Shown: positions 44,132 to 54,133, numbered from the stretch's first letter. The stretch: 64,000 bases of DNA from Desertivirga arenae (GCF_017355785.1 NZ_JAFEWE010000002.1:236618-300617); one strand, 5' to 3'. The notes: generated from the letters alone by a model not told the origin. A program made the numbers and translations.

Positions 44132-45406
44132 ATGGCTGTTGATGTACTCTTAGGGCTCCAGTGGGGAGACGAAGGTAAAGGCAAAATCGTTGACGTTTTA
44201 AGCCCTAAATATGATCTTATTGCAAGATTTCAGGGCGGTCCAAATGCTGGACACACGTTGGAATTTGACAATCAGAAATATGTTCTGAACACTATTCCTT
44301 CAGGTATTTTTAACGAGAAAACCATGAACCTGATCGGTGGTGGTGTTGTTATTGATCCTATTATCCTCAGAAGAGAGCTTGAAAACCTTAAGAAAAGTGG
44401 CTTTGACCCTGTTGCTGAAGGCAAACTGGTTATTGCCCGTAAAGCACACCTAATTCTTCCAACTCACCAGCTACTTGATGCTGCATCGGAGAGCAAGATG
44501 GGTGAAGGCAAAATTGGTTCTACCTTAAAAGGTATCGGACCAACTTACATGGATAAAACAGGTCGCAATGGCTTACGTGTGGGTGATATCATGCTTACTA
44601 ATTTCAAAGAAAAGTATGAGAAGTTAGTGAACAAGCACAAATCTATTTTGGAGCATTACGGTGAAGTACCTGACTTTTCTGAGAAAGAAGCAGCATTCTT
44701 TGATGCTATTGAATATCTTAGAGGTATACCACAGGTGGACAGCGAGCATCTGGTAAATCAGTATTTACGAGAAGGCAAAACCGTTCTGGCTGAAGGAGCA
44801 CAAGGAACTTTATTAGATGTTGATTTTGGATCTTACCCTTTCGTTACTTCATCTAATACTACTACAGCCGGAGCCTGTACAGGTTTAGGTATTGCCCCTA
44901 ATAAGATCGGTGCCGTTATTGGTATCTTCAAAGCCTATTGTACACGCGTGGGCGGAGGCCCTTTCCCAACGGAACTTGATAATGAAGTTGGAGAAGAATT
45001 ACGCCGTATTGGTCACGAATTTGGTGCTACTACTGGTCGCGCACGTCGTACCGGATGGATCGATATTCCTGCATTAAAATATGCGATCATGATCAACGGT
45101 GTTACGGAGCTGGTTATGACTAAAGCAGATGTACTAAGCGGTTTCGACAAGATCTACGCCTGTACTCATTATGATTACAACGGTGAGAAAATCGATTACA
45201 TGCCATATGATATTTGTTCTGTAGAAGCGAAACCTGTTTACGAAGAGATTGATGGATGGAATGAAGATCTAACAGGAATAAAAACTATTGCTGAAATTCC
45301 TGAAAAATTAGCTGCTTACGTACAGTATATCGAAAAGCACGTTGGTGTCCCTGTAAAATATCTTTCAGTTGGGCCAGATCGTGTTCAAACCCTGGTACTG
45401 AACTAA
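44132..45406 (+). CDS. purA: Adenylosuccinate synthetase
   Basis: This 424-residue enzyme joins IMP and aspartate with GTP, the first step from IMP to AMP. The P-loop-like LGLQWGDEGKGKIVD is at the start, and GPNAGHT, GSTLKGIGPTYMDKTGR, EGAQGTLLDVDFGSYPFVTSS and TTGRARRTGW follow. Position after the RelA/SpoT and Fur-like genes is common in this phylum. PurA is a known target of (p)ppGpp in some bacteria; here that is only inference. Confidence 0.97.
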   Translation: MAVDVLLGLQWGDEGKGKIVDVLSPKYDLIARFQGGPNAGHTLEFDNQKYVLNTIPSGIFNEKTMNLIGGGVVIDPIILRRELENLKKSGFDPVAEGKLVIARKAHLILPTHQLLDAASESKMGEGKIGSTLKGIGPTYMDKTGRNGLRVGDIMLTNFKEKYEKLVNKHKSILEHYGEVPDFSEKEAAFFDAIEYLRGIPQVDSEHLVNQYLREGKTVLAEGAQGTLLDVDFGSYPFVTSSNTTTAGACTGLGIAPNKIGAVIGIFKAYCTRVGGGPFPTELDNEVGEELRRIGHEFGATTGRARRTGWIDIPALKYAIMINGVTELVMTKADVLSGFDKIYACTHYDYNGEKIDYMPYDICSVEAKPVYEEIDGWNEDLTGIKTIAEIPEKLAAYVQYIEKHVGVPVKYLSVGPDRVQTLVLN

Positions 45407-45423
45407 AGCTGCCTTTTCCGGTT

Positions 45424-46695
45424 ATGAAAATATACAATCTTTCTCCGGAAGAGCTTCTTATATTTAAAAAAAAAGCATTTCAATGGGCTGTTTCATTTGA
45501 AACAGCCTGTTATTTTGATTCCAATTCCTACCCAGACCCTTACTCTTCCTTTGATCTTCTTATTGCTGCAGGCTCGGTTAGGGAAATAAAATCCTCCTCA
45601 AAAAATGCTTTTAATCGACTGAGTTCCTTTATTAAACCCTGCAAATGGGGGATCGGGTTTCTTGGTTACGATCTAAAAAATGACCTTGAAGATCTAAATT
45701 CTCATAATAAGGATGAACTTCAATTTCCGGACCTGTTCTTTTTCGAACCCAAACACCTCATAAAACTACAGGGGAACCAGGTATTTCTGAATTCGATGGA
45801 CGGAGATGAGGTATATAAGATTATAAATTCCCAGCAAATAACCTCGGTGCCAGTTCAGGAATCAGTATCTTTTGAATTAAAAAGCCGTTTCAATTACGAT
45901 GAATACTGCCTGACAGTTGAAAAAGTAAGAGAGCATATATTAAGGGGAGACATTTATGAGATGAACCTTTGCCAGGAATTCTATTCAAAAGGTATGGAAT
46001 TCCACCCAGAGGAAACCTATCAAAAGCTGAAGGAAATATCCCCTACTCCTTTCTCATGTTTCTTCAAATTCCAGGGCAACTACATTCTATCGGCTTCTCC
46101 GGAGAGATTTATGTGCAGGCGGGGTAGTAAGCTGATTTCGCAACCAATTAAAGGGACCGCAAAACGCAGTTATGACGAAAAGGAGGACTTCCAACTGAAA
46201 GAAGATCTGAGAAATAATCAGAAAGAACAATCCGAAAATGTGATGATCGTAGATCTGGTTAGAAATGATCTAACGAAATGCTCTAAAGCCGGAAGTGTAA
46301 AAGTTGAAGAGTTATTTGGGATATATACTTTCAGACAAGTACATCAGATGATTTCAACCATTGTTTCCGAAGCTCATCCCTTATTAGATAATACAGAAAT
46401 CATAAAGGCAGTTTTTCCCATGGGATCTATGACGGGAGCCCCTAAACTACGAGCAATGGAACTGATAGAAGCCTTTGAACGAAGCAAGAGGGGCACATTC
46501 TCCGGTGCGATCGGCTATTTTTCGCCAGAGGGTGATTTTGATTTCAACGTTGTAATACGTTCCGTTTTATATAATTCAAAGACGAGATACCTTTCTTTTC
46601 AGGTAGGCAGTGCGATCACCTATGCTTCCAAACCAGAGAAAGAATATGAAGAATGTCTCCTTAAAGCTGAAGCTATTTTAAAAGCTCTCGCTTAA
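45424..46695 (+). CDS. pabB: Aminodeoxychorismate synthase component I
   Basis: This 423-residue chorismate-binding enzyme has SASPERFMCRRG, PIKGTAKRS (241-249), ENVMIVDLVRNDL and FPMGSMTGAPKLRAMELIE. Lysine in PIKGT (Lys243) is the residue that separates PabB from anthranilate synthase, which has Ala there. PabB makes 4-amino-4-deoxychorismate for folate. The gene is 17 bases after purA. A glutaminase partner (PabA) is not in the window; the class IV aminotransferase at 33987 may be the lyase. Confidence 0.9.
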   Translation: MKIYNLSPEELLIFKKKAFQWAVSFETACYFDSNSYPDPYSSFDLLIAAGSVREIKSSSKNAFNRLSSFIKPCKWGIGFLGYDLKNDLEDLNSHNKDELQFPDLFFFEPKHLIKLQGNQVFLNSMDGDEVYKIINSQQITSVPVQESVSFELKSRFNYDEYCLTVEKVREHILRGDIYEMNLCQEFYSKGMEFHPEETYQKLKEISPTPFSCFFKFQGNYILSASPERFMCRRGSKLISQPIKGTAKRSYDEKEDFQLKEDLRNNQKEQSENVMIVDLVRNDLTKCSKAGSVKVEELFGIYTFRQVHQMISTIVSEAHPLLDNTEIIKAVFPMGSMTGAPKLRAMELIEAFERSKRGTFSGAIGYFSPEGDFDFNVVIRSVLYNSKTRYLSFQVGSAITYASKPEKEYEECLLKAEAILKALA

Positions 46696-46714
46696 ACATT
46701 TTTTCATTTTCTCC

Positions 46715-46745
46715 TTGCCAATTCAAAATCAAACATTTACTTTTG
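46715..46745 (+). promoter_or_regulatory. Promoter of the aromatic amino acid operon
   Basis: TTG (46715-46717) and TACTTTTG (46738-46745), an exact TAnnTTTG match, are 20 bases apart. Transcription should start near 46752, ten bases before the leader peptide start codon. Confidence 0.75.
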
Positions 46746-46761
46746 GCACAAGGAAATAGAA

Positions 46762-46812
46762 ATGCTAAACAACACTACATATTGGTTCGGATACTTTTAC
46801 TACTTTAGGTAA
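46762..46812 (+). CDS. Aromatic leader peptide of the pheA-aroC operon
   Basis: The 16-codon frame reads MLNNTTYWFGYFYYFR and stops with TAA at 46810-46812. It contains four Tyr, three Phe and one Trp, with a run of five aromatic codons (Tyr-Phe-Tyr-Tyr-Phe) near the end. It sits ten bases after the predicted transcription start and one base before the first arm of the attenuator. It should act as a sensor of charged aromatic tRNAs rather than make a functional product. Confidence 0.88.
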   Translation: MLNNTTYWFGYFYYFR

Positions 46813-46813
46813 A

Positions 46814-46887
46814 AGCCGGGACTAATATGTTTTGACTAAAAGAACTCATATACAAAGTCCCGGCCTAACAGCCGGGACTTTTTTTTT
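46814..46887 (+). promoter_or_regulatory. Three-segment transcription attenuator of the aromatic operon
   Basis: Segment 1 (AGCCGGGACT, 46814-46823), segment 2 (AGTCCCGGC, 46856-46864) and segment 3 (GCCGGGACT, 46871-46879) are followed by a T run to 46887. Segments 1 and 3 are copies, so segment 2 can pair with either. 2:3 is an intrinsic terminator; 1:2 prevents it. A ribosome at the leader stop codon (46812) would cover segment 1 and allow termination. A ribosome stalled at Tyr or Phe codons would leave it free and permit read-through. Confidence 0.88.
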
Positions 46888-46894
46888 AAGCTAA

Positions 46895-47725
46895 ATGGAG
46901 AAGAAAAGAGTAGCCATACAGGGGATCAAGGCATCGTTTCATGAAGAAGCCGCATTAAAATTTTTTGGAAATGACATAGAGACAGTTGAATGTAATTCAT
47001 TCAAACAAACATGTGACGTACTGAAAAGGAAAGAAGCGGACTTTGTGGTGATGGCAATTGAAAATTCAATTGCAGGCAGTCTTCTTCCAAATTACACTCT
47101 TCTCCGCGATTACCAATTTACAATTATCGGTGAGGTTTATCTTCATATTCAACTTCATCTGTTAGCACTTCCGGGTGTTGCGTTTGACCAGATCAAGCGC
47201 GTTGAATCCCACCCTATCGCCATTCGCCAGTGTGATGACTTCTTTAATGAGCATTCTCATCTGAACATTGTTGAAAGTACAGACACTGCTGCCTGCGCCA
47301 AACGTATACGTGATGAGCAGTTAACTGATACAGCAGCAATAGCAAATAAATTAGCTTCAGAAATGTACGGCCTTCAGGTGATGGAACGCCGTATTGAAAC
47401 AAATAAAAAGAATTATACTCGCTTTCTTATCCTTACAGATAATAAAGATATTCAAATAGAAAAAGCCAATAAAGCATCCTTCTCCTTTCAGGTATCGGAC
47501 GAAGTAGGTTCGCTCGTACGAGTACTGGATGCATTTGCAGAAAACGAAATCAACCTGAGTAAGATTCAGTCGATGCCAGTTCTGGGCAAAAGGAATCAAT
47601 ACAATTTCTACGTGGACATCGAGTGGCTGGATCATAAGAAGTATGAGGAGGCCTTACGCAGAGTACTTCGATATACGATTAATTTCACCATTCTTGGTGA
47701 GTATCTAAAGAACGATGAGGTGTAA
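46895..47725 (+). CDS. pheA: Prephenate dehydratase
   Basis: This 276-residue enzyme turns prephenate into phenylpyruvate. It opens with AIQGIKASFHEEAA, followed by ENSIAGSLLPNYTLL, RVESHPIAIRQCDDF, and TRFLIL just before a C-terminal ACT domain (about 195-276) that senses phenylalanine. There is no chorismate mutase domain; that activity is in the next gene. The ATG is only eight bases after the attenuator's T run. It is the first structural gene of the operon. Confidence 0.94.
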   Translation: MEKKRVAIQGIKASFHEEAALKFFGNDIETVECNSFKQTCDVLKRKEADFVVMAIENSIAGSLLPNYTLLRDYQFTIIGEVYLHIQLHLLALPGVAFDQIKRVESHPIAIRQCDDFFNEHSHLNIVESTDTAACAKRIRDEQLTDTAAIANKLASEMYGLQVMERRIETNKKNYTRFLILTDNKDIQIEKANKASFSFQVSDEVGSLVRVLDAFAENEINLSKIQSMPVLGKRNQYNFYVDIEWLDHKKYEEALRRVLRYTINFTILGEYLKNDEV

Positions 47726-47740
47726 GGGAGCTGGTGAGAG

Positions 47741-47790
47741 GTAAATGGTGAAAGGGAAAAGGTAAGAAGGGTTGCGATTAAGCTAAAGAC
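47741..47790. repeat. Purine-rich interspersed repeat, copy C (diverged)
   Basis: The pheA to DAHP synthase gap holds GGTAAATGG, GAAAGGGAAAAGGTAAG and similar units like those at 6090-6228 and 57940-58032. The match is looser than between the other two copies, so membership is likely but not certain. Confidence 0.4.
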
Positions 47791-47872
47791 AAAAATATAG
47801 AAGATAGCATCGAAAGGCGATTAGAAGTGCCGGCAGAAACAGAGATTTTAAAATTTTAATTTATTAGATAGT

Positions 47873-48976
47873 ATGAAACTGAATTTAAACATAGAACCAT
47901 TAAGCGCATGGTTAACTCCAAAACATCAGCCTCTTGTAATTGCAGGCCCTTGTAGCGCAGAAACTGAAGATCAATTATTATCTACGGCACGCTTATTAGC
48001 CGACACAGGAAAAATATCTGTGTTACGTGCTGGTATCTGGAAACCACGTACCCGTCCCGGAGAATTCGAAGGTATTGGAAGCGTTGGATTAGAGTGGTTA
48101 AAGAAAGCAAAAGCAGAAACAGGATTACCTGTAACTGTTGAGGTTGCAAACGCAAAACACGTAGAAGAAGCTTTAGCTGCTGGTGTTGATATCCTTTGGG
48201 TTGGTGCACGTTCAACAGTAAACCCTTTCACTGTTCAGGAAATTGCTGACGCGTTAAAAGGTGTAGATATCCCTGTTATGGTTAAAAACCCTGTTAACCC
48301 TGATCTTCAACTTTGGGTTGGTGCATTAGAGCGTTTCAATGGTGCTGGTATCACTAAGTTAGCTGCTATCTCACGCGGGTTCTCTTCTTTCGAGAAATCA
48401 TCTTTCCGTAACGAGCCAATGTGGGAGATCACTATCCAGCTAAAATCATTAATTCCTCATTTACCAGTGATCTGCGATCCTAGTCACATTTGCGGTAACC
48501 GTGAGCTAATCCCTTACATCTCTCAAAAAGCGTTAGACTTAGAGATGAATGGCTTGATGATTGAATCTCACATCGATCCATCTGTTGCATGGACTGACGC
48601 CAAACAACAAGTAACTCCAGCTGCTTTATCTGATCTTATCGATCATTTAACAGTTCGTACTCCTGAAGCTAAAAACCCTGCGATATCTGATAAATTGGCA
48701 GAGCTTCGTAAGCAGATCGACAAACTTGATGATCAAATCATTCAGAAACTTGCTGAAAGAATGAAAATTGTGGAGAAGATCGGTGAGTACAAAAGAGATA
48801 ACGATATTACTATACTTCAGCTTAACCGTTGGGACGAAGTTTTGGAGAAACGTGCCAGCTTCGCAAAGGCACTGAACCTGGATGAAGAATTTACTACAAA
48901 ATTATTAGAATTGATTCACGGTGAATCTATCAAGAAACAAACTGCGATCATGAACGATAAAACAGTAGTTGAATAG
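47873..48976 (+). CDS. Bifunctional DAHP synthase/chorismate mutase
   Basis: This 367-residue protein has an N-terminal DAHP synthase (about 1-265, with PLVIAGPCSAET, VLRAGIWKPRTRPGEFEG, WVGARSTVNPF, CDPSHICGN) and a C-terminal AroQ chorismate mutase (about 285-355, LRKQIDKLDDQIIQKLAERMKIVEKIGEYKR). It thus makes both the first product of the shikimate route and prephenate. In related fusions the mutase part gives feedback control by prephenate. It is preceded by a 147-base gap with a purine-rich repeat, the longest within the operon. Confidence 0.95.
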   Translation: MKLNLNIEPLSAWLTPKHQPLVIAGPCSAETEDQLLSTARLLADTGKISVLRAGIWKPRTRPGEFEGIGSVGLEWLKKAKAETGLPVTVEVANAKHVEEALAAGVDILWVGARSTVNPFTVQEIADALKGVDIPVMVKNPVNPDLQLWVGALERFNGAGITKLAAISRGFSSFEKSSFRNEPMWEITIQLKSLIPHLPVICDPSHICGNRELIPYISQKALDLEMNGLMIESHIDPSVAWTDAKQQVTPAALSDLIDHLTVRTPEAKNPAISDKLAELRKQIDKLDDQIIQKLAERMKIVEKIGEYKRDNDITILQLNRWDEVLEKRASFAKALNLDEEFTTKLLELIHGESIKKQTAIMNDKTVVE

Positions 48977-48977
48977 C

Positions 48978-50225
48978 ATGAGTCATCCTGTGTTAATACT
49001 TTCAAAGCCTGGGAAGGACACTTTTTGCACCACGTATCTTACCGGTTCGAAAAGTGAGAGCAACAGGGCTTTGATATTAAACGCATTGAGCAAAGGAAAG
49101 GTGGAAGTTAAAAACCTTTCCTCTGCTGATGATACTGTTACTTTGAATGGTATTTTAGAAAGCAGAAAGGATAGTGTCGCTTCGGGAATCCCTACTGTAG
49201 ATATAGGACCGGCAGGTACAGCTATGCGTTTCCTAACAGCATACTTTGCCACCACTGGTCAGGAAGTTGTTATCACCGGAACAGAAAGGATGAAACAACG
49301 TCCTATCGGAATTCTGGTTGATGCTCTTCGCAGCCTGGGGGCTAAAATTGAGTATGTAGAAAAAGAAGGTTATCCACCTCTAAAATTCCAACCTTTATTC
49401 GAACAGAAGACGAATAAGATCAGTATAAAGGGGAATATCAGTTCTCAATTTATTACTGCACTATTATTAGTAGCTCCTTCCCTTCCGGAGGGTTTAGAAC
49501 TAACAATTGAAGGGGAATTAACATCACGTCCATATGTAGAGATGACACTGGCTATGTTAGCAGAGGCCGGAATCTCTCATCAATGGAACGGACCTGTTGT
49601 CTCAATCCCTTCCCAGGAATTCAAATCTTCTGCAATTACAGTTGAACCTGATTGGAGTGCAGCATCATACTGGTATTCCGTTGCGGCTTTATCTGAAGAA
49701 AGCTCTATCTCGCTTCCTTATTTAAAGGAAAACAGCTTACAAGGAGATAGCCGGATCAGTAAGATAATGGAAAGCTTTGGTATTACTACCAAATTTACTA
49801 CTGAGGGACTGGAGTTAAACAAGACCACTAATGAGATTAAGGGAGACTTTTTTGATTTGAAGGATTGTCCAGACCTTGCTCAGACAGTAATTGTAGTGAG
49901 TGCAGCTTTAGGACATAACGCGACCTTTACAGGATTAGAAACATTAAAGATCAAGGAAACTGATCGTATTGCAGCTCTTCAAAATGAGCTTGCAAAGATC
50001 GGGGTAAAGTTAAATGAAGAGAACGAACATTATCATTTAGATTGTTCAGGCTTGCATTTCCCTGAAAAAATTACCATTAGAACCTATGAAGACCATAGGA
50101 TGGCAATGGCATTTGCACCTTTGGCTTTAAAAATAAAACAGCTTGAAATTGAGGAGCCGGCAGTAGTTGGCAAATCTTACCCATCATTTTGGGAGGACCT
50201 TAAGAAAGCGGGATTTGAATATTAG
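48978..50225 (+). CDS. aroA: 3-phosphoshikimate 1-carboxyvinyltransferase (EPSP synthase)
   Basis: The ATG at 48978 is taken (415 residues), one base after the upstream stop codon; a TTG at 48969 would overlap it. Characteristic stretches are GSKSESNRALILNALSKG, GPAGTAMRFLTAYFA, the PEP-binding QRPIGILVDALRSLGA, and KETDRIAALQNELAKIG. It adds enolpyruvate to shikimate 3-phosphate. The first lysine of the classical LPGSKS motif is kept in TGSKS form. Confidence 0.95.
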   Translation: MSHPVLILSKPGKDTFCTTYLTGSKSESNRALILNALSKGKVEVKNLSSADDTVTLNGILESRKDSVASGIPTVDIGPAGTAMRFLTAYFATTGQEVVITGTERMKQRPIGILVDALRSLGAKIEYVEKEGYPPLKFQPLFEQKTNKISIKGNISSQFITALLLVAPSLPEGLELTIEGELTSRPYVEMTLAMLAEAGISHQWNGPVVSIPSQEFKSSAITVEPDWSAASYWYSVAALSEESSISLPYLKENSLQGDSRISKIMESFGITTKFTTEGLELNKTTNEIKGDFFDLKDCPDLAQTVIVVSAALGHNATFTGLETLKIKETDRIAALQNELAKIGVKLNEENEHYHLDCSGLHFPEKITIRTYEDHRMAMAFAPLALKIKQLEIEEPAVVGKSYPSFWEDLKKAGFEY

Positions 50226-50303
50226 ACAAGAAATTTGAGACGTGAAACGTAGATCCGTTTCGCGTTTTGAATTTTGTGACCACTCACCACTCACATTTCA
50301 CAA

Positions 50304-51395
50304 ATGGCAGGTAACTCATTCGGACAACTGTTCCGCATTACAACTTTCGGAGAATCGCACGGTGCAGCTATCGGGGTAATTATAGATGGTTGTCCTCCTA
50401 ATGTTGAACTCGATCTCGATTTTATTCAGAGTGAACTGGATAAACGCAAGCCAGGGCAATCCAAAATAACCACTCAAAGAAAAGAGAGTGATACTGCGCA
50501 GATCCTTTCAGGAATCTTTGAGGGAAAAAGTACGGGTACACCTATTGCTTTGGTTATCCCTAACGAAGATCAGAAGTCGAAAGACTACGACCATAACAAA
50601 GATATTTTCCGACCATCTCACGCCGACTATACCTATCAATCCAAATATGGGATCAGGGATCATCGGGGCGGTGGTCGTTCTTCCGCAAGGGAGACCGCAG
50701 CACGAGTAGCAGCAGGTGCTGTGGCTAAACTTTTCCTTAAACAAAAAGGTGTAGAGATCTTCGCTCACGTTTCCTCTGTGGGAACTATAAATGCTCCAAA
50801 TATAGACCCTTCTGATCTTAACGAGCTTCTTGATATCCGCGAAAGCAATATTGCGCGATGTGCAGATCCAGCTACAGCCCATGAGATGATAGAGTTTATT
50901 GATTCTGTTCGTAAGGCTGGCGACACTGTTGGTGGAAAGGTTTCATGTATCATCCGTAACTGTCCTGTCGGGTTAGGAGAGCCGGTATTTGACAAGCTTC
51001 ATGCCGACCTTGGTAAAGCCATGTTAAGTATTAATGCAGTGCATGGATTTGAATATGGATCAGGTTTTGAAGGGTCAGAAATGAGAGGATCAGAGCATAA
51101 TGATATCTTTCAGCCTTCATCTGAAAAAAATGCGGTGAGCACTATTACCAATTTTTCAGGCGGTGTTCAGGGTGGCATTTCAAATGGAATGGACATTACT
51201 TTCAGAGTAGCCTTCAAACCTGTGGCAACTATTATGCATAATCAGGATACGGTGGATAAAGAGGGGAACGCGGCAGAAATTAAAGGCAAAGGGCGTCATG
51301 ATCCATGTGTGGTACCCCGTGCTGTAGCCATTGTTGAAGCCATGGCCGCACTAACTATCGCTGATCATTATTTAAGGCAAAATGCCTATTTATAG
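50304..51395 (+). CDS. aroC: Chorismate synthase
   Basis: This 363-residue FMN-dependent enzyme makes chorismate from EPSP. Its signatures are [18 protein letters not shown] near the start, [21 protein letters not shown] near residue 125, and [20 protein letters not shown] near the end. It closes the aromatic operon and is followed by a long terminator hairpin. Confidence 0.97.
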   Translation: MAGNSFGQLFRITTFGESHGAAIGVIIDGCPPNVELDLDFIQSELDKRKPGQSKITTQRKESDTAQILSGIFEGKSTGTPIALVIPNEDQKSKDYDHNKDIFRPSHADYTYQSKYGIRDHRGGGRSSARETAARVAAGAVAKLFLKQKGVEIFAHVSSVGTINAPNIDPSDLNELLDIRESNIARCADPATAHEMIEFIDSVRKAGDTVGGKVSCIIRNCPVGLGEPVFDKLHADLGKAMLSINAVHGFEYGSGFEGSEMRGSEHNDIFQPSSEKNAVSTITNFSGGVQGGISNGMDITFRVAFKPVATIMHNQDTVDKEGNAAEIKGKGRHDPCVVPRAVAIVEAMAALTIADHYLRQNAYL

Positions 51396-51443
51396 AATGA
51401 ATATAGGGAGTCACAGATAGGGCTCCCCCTATATTCATTTTAT
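51396..51443 (+). terminator. Terminator after aroC
   Basis: AATGAATATAGGGAG (51396-51410) and CTCCCCCTATATTCATT (51423-51439) pair with one bulge. TTT follows. The stem is unusually long. Confidence 0.75.
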
Positions 51444-51484
51444 CACTCCTTCTATACTTCAGTCACTCTCTCATTCATCAGTCC

Positions 51485-51516
51485 AAAAAAAAGGAGCTCC
51501 ATCTCTGAAACTCCTT
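51485..51516 (-). terminator. Intrinsic terminator after the small WYxQPWVW protein gene
   Basis: AAGGAG (51491-51496) and CTCCTT (51511-51516) form a stem; on the minus strand a run of eight T follows, 24 bases after the stop of the gene at 51540. Confidence 0.75.
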
Positions 51517-51539
51517 CATGACCTCAAAAAATATTATTT

Positions 51540-51848
51540 CTAGTGAGCTGTTCCTGTTTCGGAATCATTTTCAATATTCCTCTTCATACTGCCTTTAGTA
51601 GCCCAGGCAACAATTAGAATTACTACCGCTGCTACAAGTGCCCATACCCAGGGTTGAAGGTACCAGGGGGTTTCCCTAGTATCGTAATTAAATTCGGTTG
51701 TCGCCCTGTTGTTATTGCTTCTGTTCTCATCGTCCTCGGCATTCACCCTTTGAGCAAATGTTGTCAGGTTGATAAACATTATAAAAATAACGGCTCCCAC
51801 ATATCTCAAATAGTGATTTAGATCACCTTTTATCCTGATCGCGTTCAT
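51540..51848 (-). CDS. Small membrane protein with a WYxQPWVW core
   Basis: This 102-residue protein has an N-terminal signal-like helix (VGAVIFIMFINLTTFAQ), a polar Asn/Asp/Glu/Arg-rich middle, and WYLQPWVWALVAAVVILIVAWATKG, a single membrane helix. A charged tail follows. Only the core is shared with the protein at 33654-33899; the rest differs. It is divergent from atpD. It is probably an inner-membrane protein with a periplasmic middle. Function unknown. Confidence 0.7.
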   Translation of the reverse strand: MNAIRIKGDLNHYLRYVGAVIFIMFINLTTFAQRVNAEDDENRSNNNRATTEFNYDTRETPWYLQPWVWALVAAVVILIVAWATKGSMKRNIENDSETGTAH

Positions 51849-51939
51849 AGTTTCTCCTATTTATATCCAAGTAACAGCATCAAAATGGAAGGGTTTTAAA
51901 AAAAGTTCTTGACATCTCAAAAATCTTTTAAACAGTCAT

Positions 51940-51968
51940 TTGATTTTCTTTTTTAAAACGTATTTTTG
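51940..51968 (+). promoter_or_regulatory. Promoter of atpD-atpC
   Basis: TTG (51940-51942) and TATTTTTG (51961-51968), an exact TAnnTTTG match, are 18 bases apart. Initiation near 51974 gives a leader of about 64 bases. This is among the best promoter matches in the window, as expected for ATP synthase. Confidence 0.75.
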
Positions 51969-52010
51969 CGGCACCAAAATGAGTGTCACGTAAAGTGATT
52001 ATTTAACTGA

Positions 52011-53543
<1,533 letters not shown>

Positions 53544-53566
53544 TATTACATCTCAAAACAGAAACA

Positions 53567-53812
53567 ATGAGATTAGAAATATTAACACCAGATAAAACGA
53601 TCTTCGAAGGAGATGTAACTTCAGTAACAGTACCAGGAGTAAACGGATCTTTTGAAGTATTGAACAACCACGCTCCTATCATCTCTATTTTGGAAGATGG
53701 TAACGTAACTATCCGCACAGGAAAACAATCAGAAAGTTTGTTTATTCACGGTGGAGTGGTTGAGGTAATTGACAACAAAGTAATGTTGCTTGCAGAAGGT
53801 GTAAGACAATAA
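53567..53812 (+). CDS. atpC: F1Fo ATP synthase subunit epsilon
   Basis: This 81-residue protein is the N-terminal beta-sandwich of epsilon (LEILTPDKTIFEGDV, VNGSFEVLNNHAPIISIL, FIHGGVVEVIDNKVMLLAEG). The usual C-terminal pair of helices (about 50 more residues), which can inhibit ATP hydrolysis, is absent. Short epsilon subunits occur in Bacteroidota, so it is not a truncation artefact; the stop codon is followed closely by a terminator. Confidence 0.93.
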   Translation: MRLEILTPDKTIFEGDVTSVTVPGVNGSFEVLNNHAPIISILEDGNVTIRTGKQSESLFIHGGVVEVIDNKVMLLAEGVRQ

Positions 53813-53832
53813 AGGTCAAAACGACTCTATTA

Positions 53833-53863
53833 AAAACCGGATAAGAAATTATCCGGTTTTTTT
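53833..53863 (+). terminator. Intrinsic terminator after atpC
   Basis: AAAACCGGATAA (53833-53844) and TTATCCGGTTTT (53849-53860) form a perfect 12-bp stem around four bases, with T running on to 53863. Confidence 0.92.
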
Positions 53864-54102
53864 ATTTTATACTCCTGAGCCTTCGAGGTAAAAATCAAAT
53901 TTTCTATTATTGATCTGCCTTTTCAGGAAGAAAATCATCTACTTTTTAGAAAACGATAATTTTCCTGACCGTATACCGAAGTCGCTTTTGGTATACGAGT
54001 TAAGAATAAAATTACCATTATATCGATTAATACAATAACTATATTTTGAAAATTTCAATTTAGTAGAATAATATTCTAATTTCATTTTCTACATCTCACC
54101 TA
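53864..54102. other. Regulatory gap upstream of the ilv leader
   Basis: This is part of a 565-base stretch between atpC and ilvD that otherwise holds the leader peptide and attenuator. A perfect inverted repeat, CGTATACC (53970-53977) and GGTATACG (53990-53997), lies 106 bases before the predicted promoter. The rest is AT-rich with no gene. Confidence 0.5.
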
Positions 54103-54133
54103 TTGACTAATTTAATTCTTGTTCCTACCTTGA
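54103..54133 (+). promoter_or_regulatory. Promoter of the branched-chain amino acid operon
   Basis: TTG (54103-54105) and TACCTTGA (54126-54133), close to TAnnTTTG, are 20 bases apart. Initiation near 54140 would precede the leader peptide start by about 27 bases. Confidence 0.5.

Noticed and set aside
46814-46887. Simple terminator of pabB
   Set aside because: It lies 160 bases after pabB, downstream of a promoter and an aromatic leader frame, and has a third matching arm; it is part of the attenuator.
50508-50882. 124-codon minus-strand frame within aroC
   Set aside because: It is wholly antisense to a conserved part of chorismate synthase.
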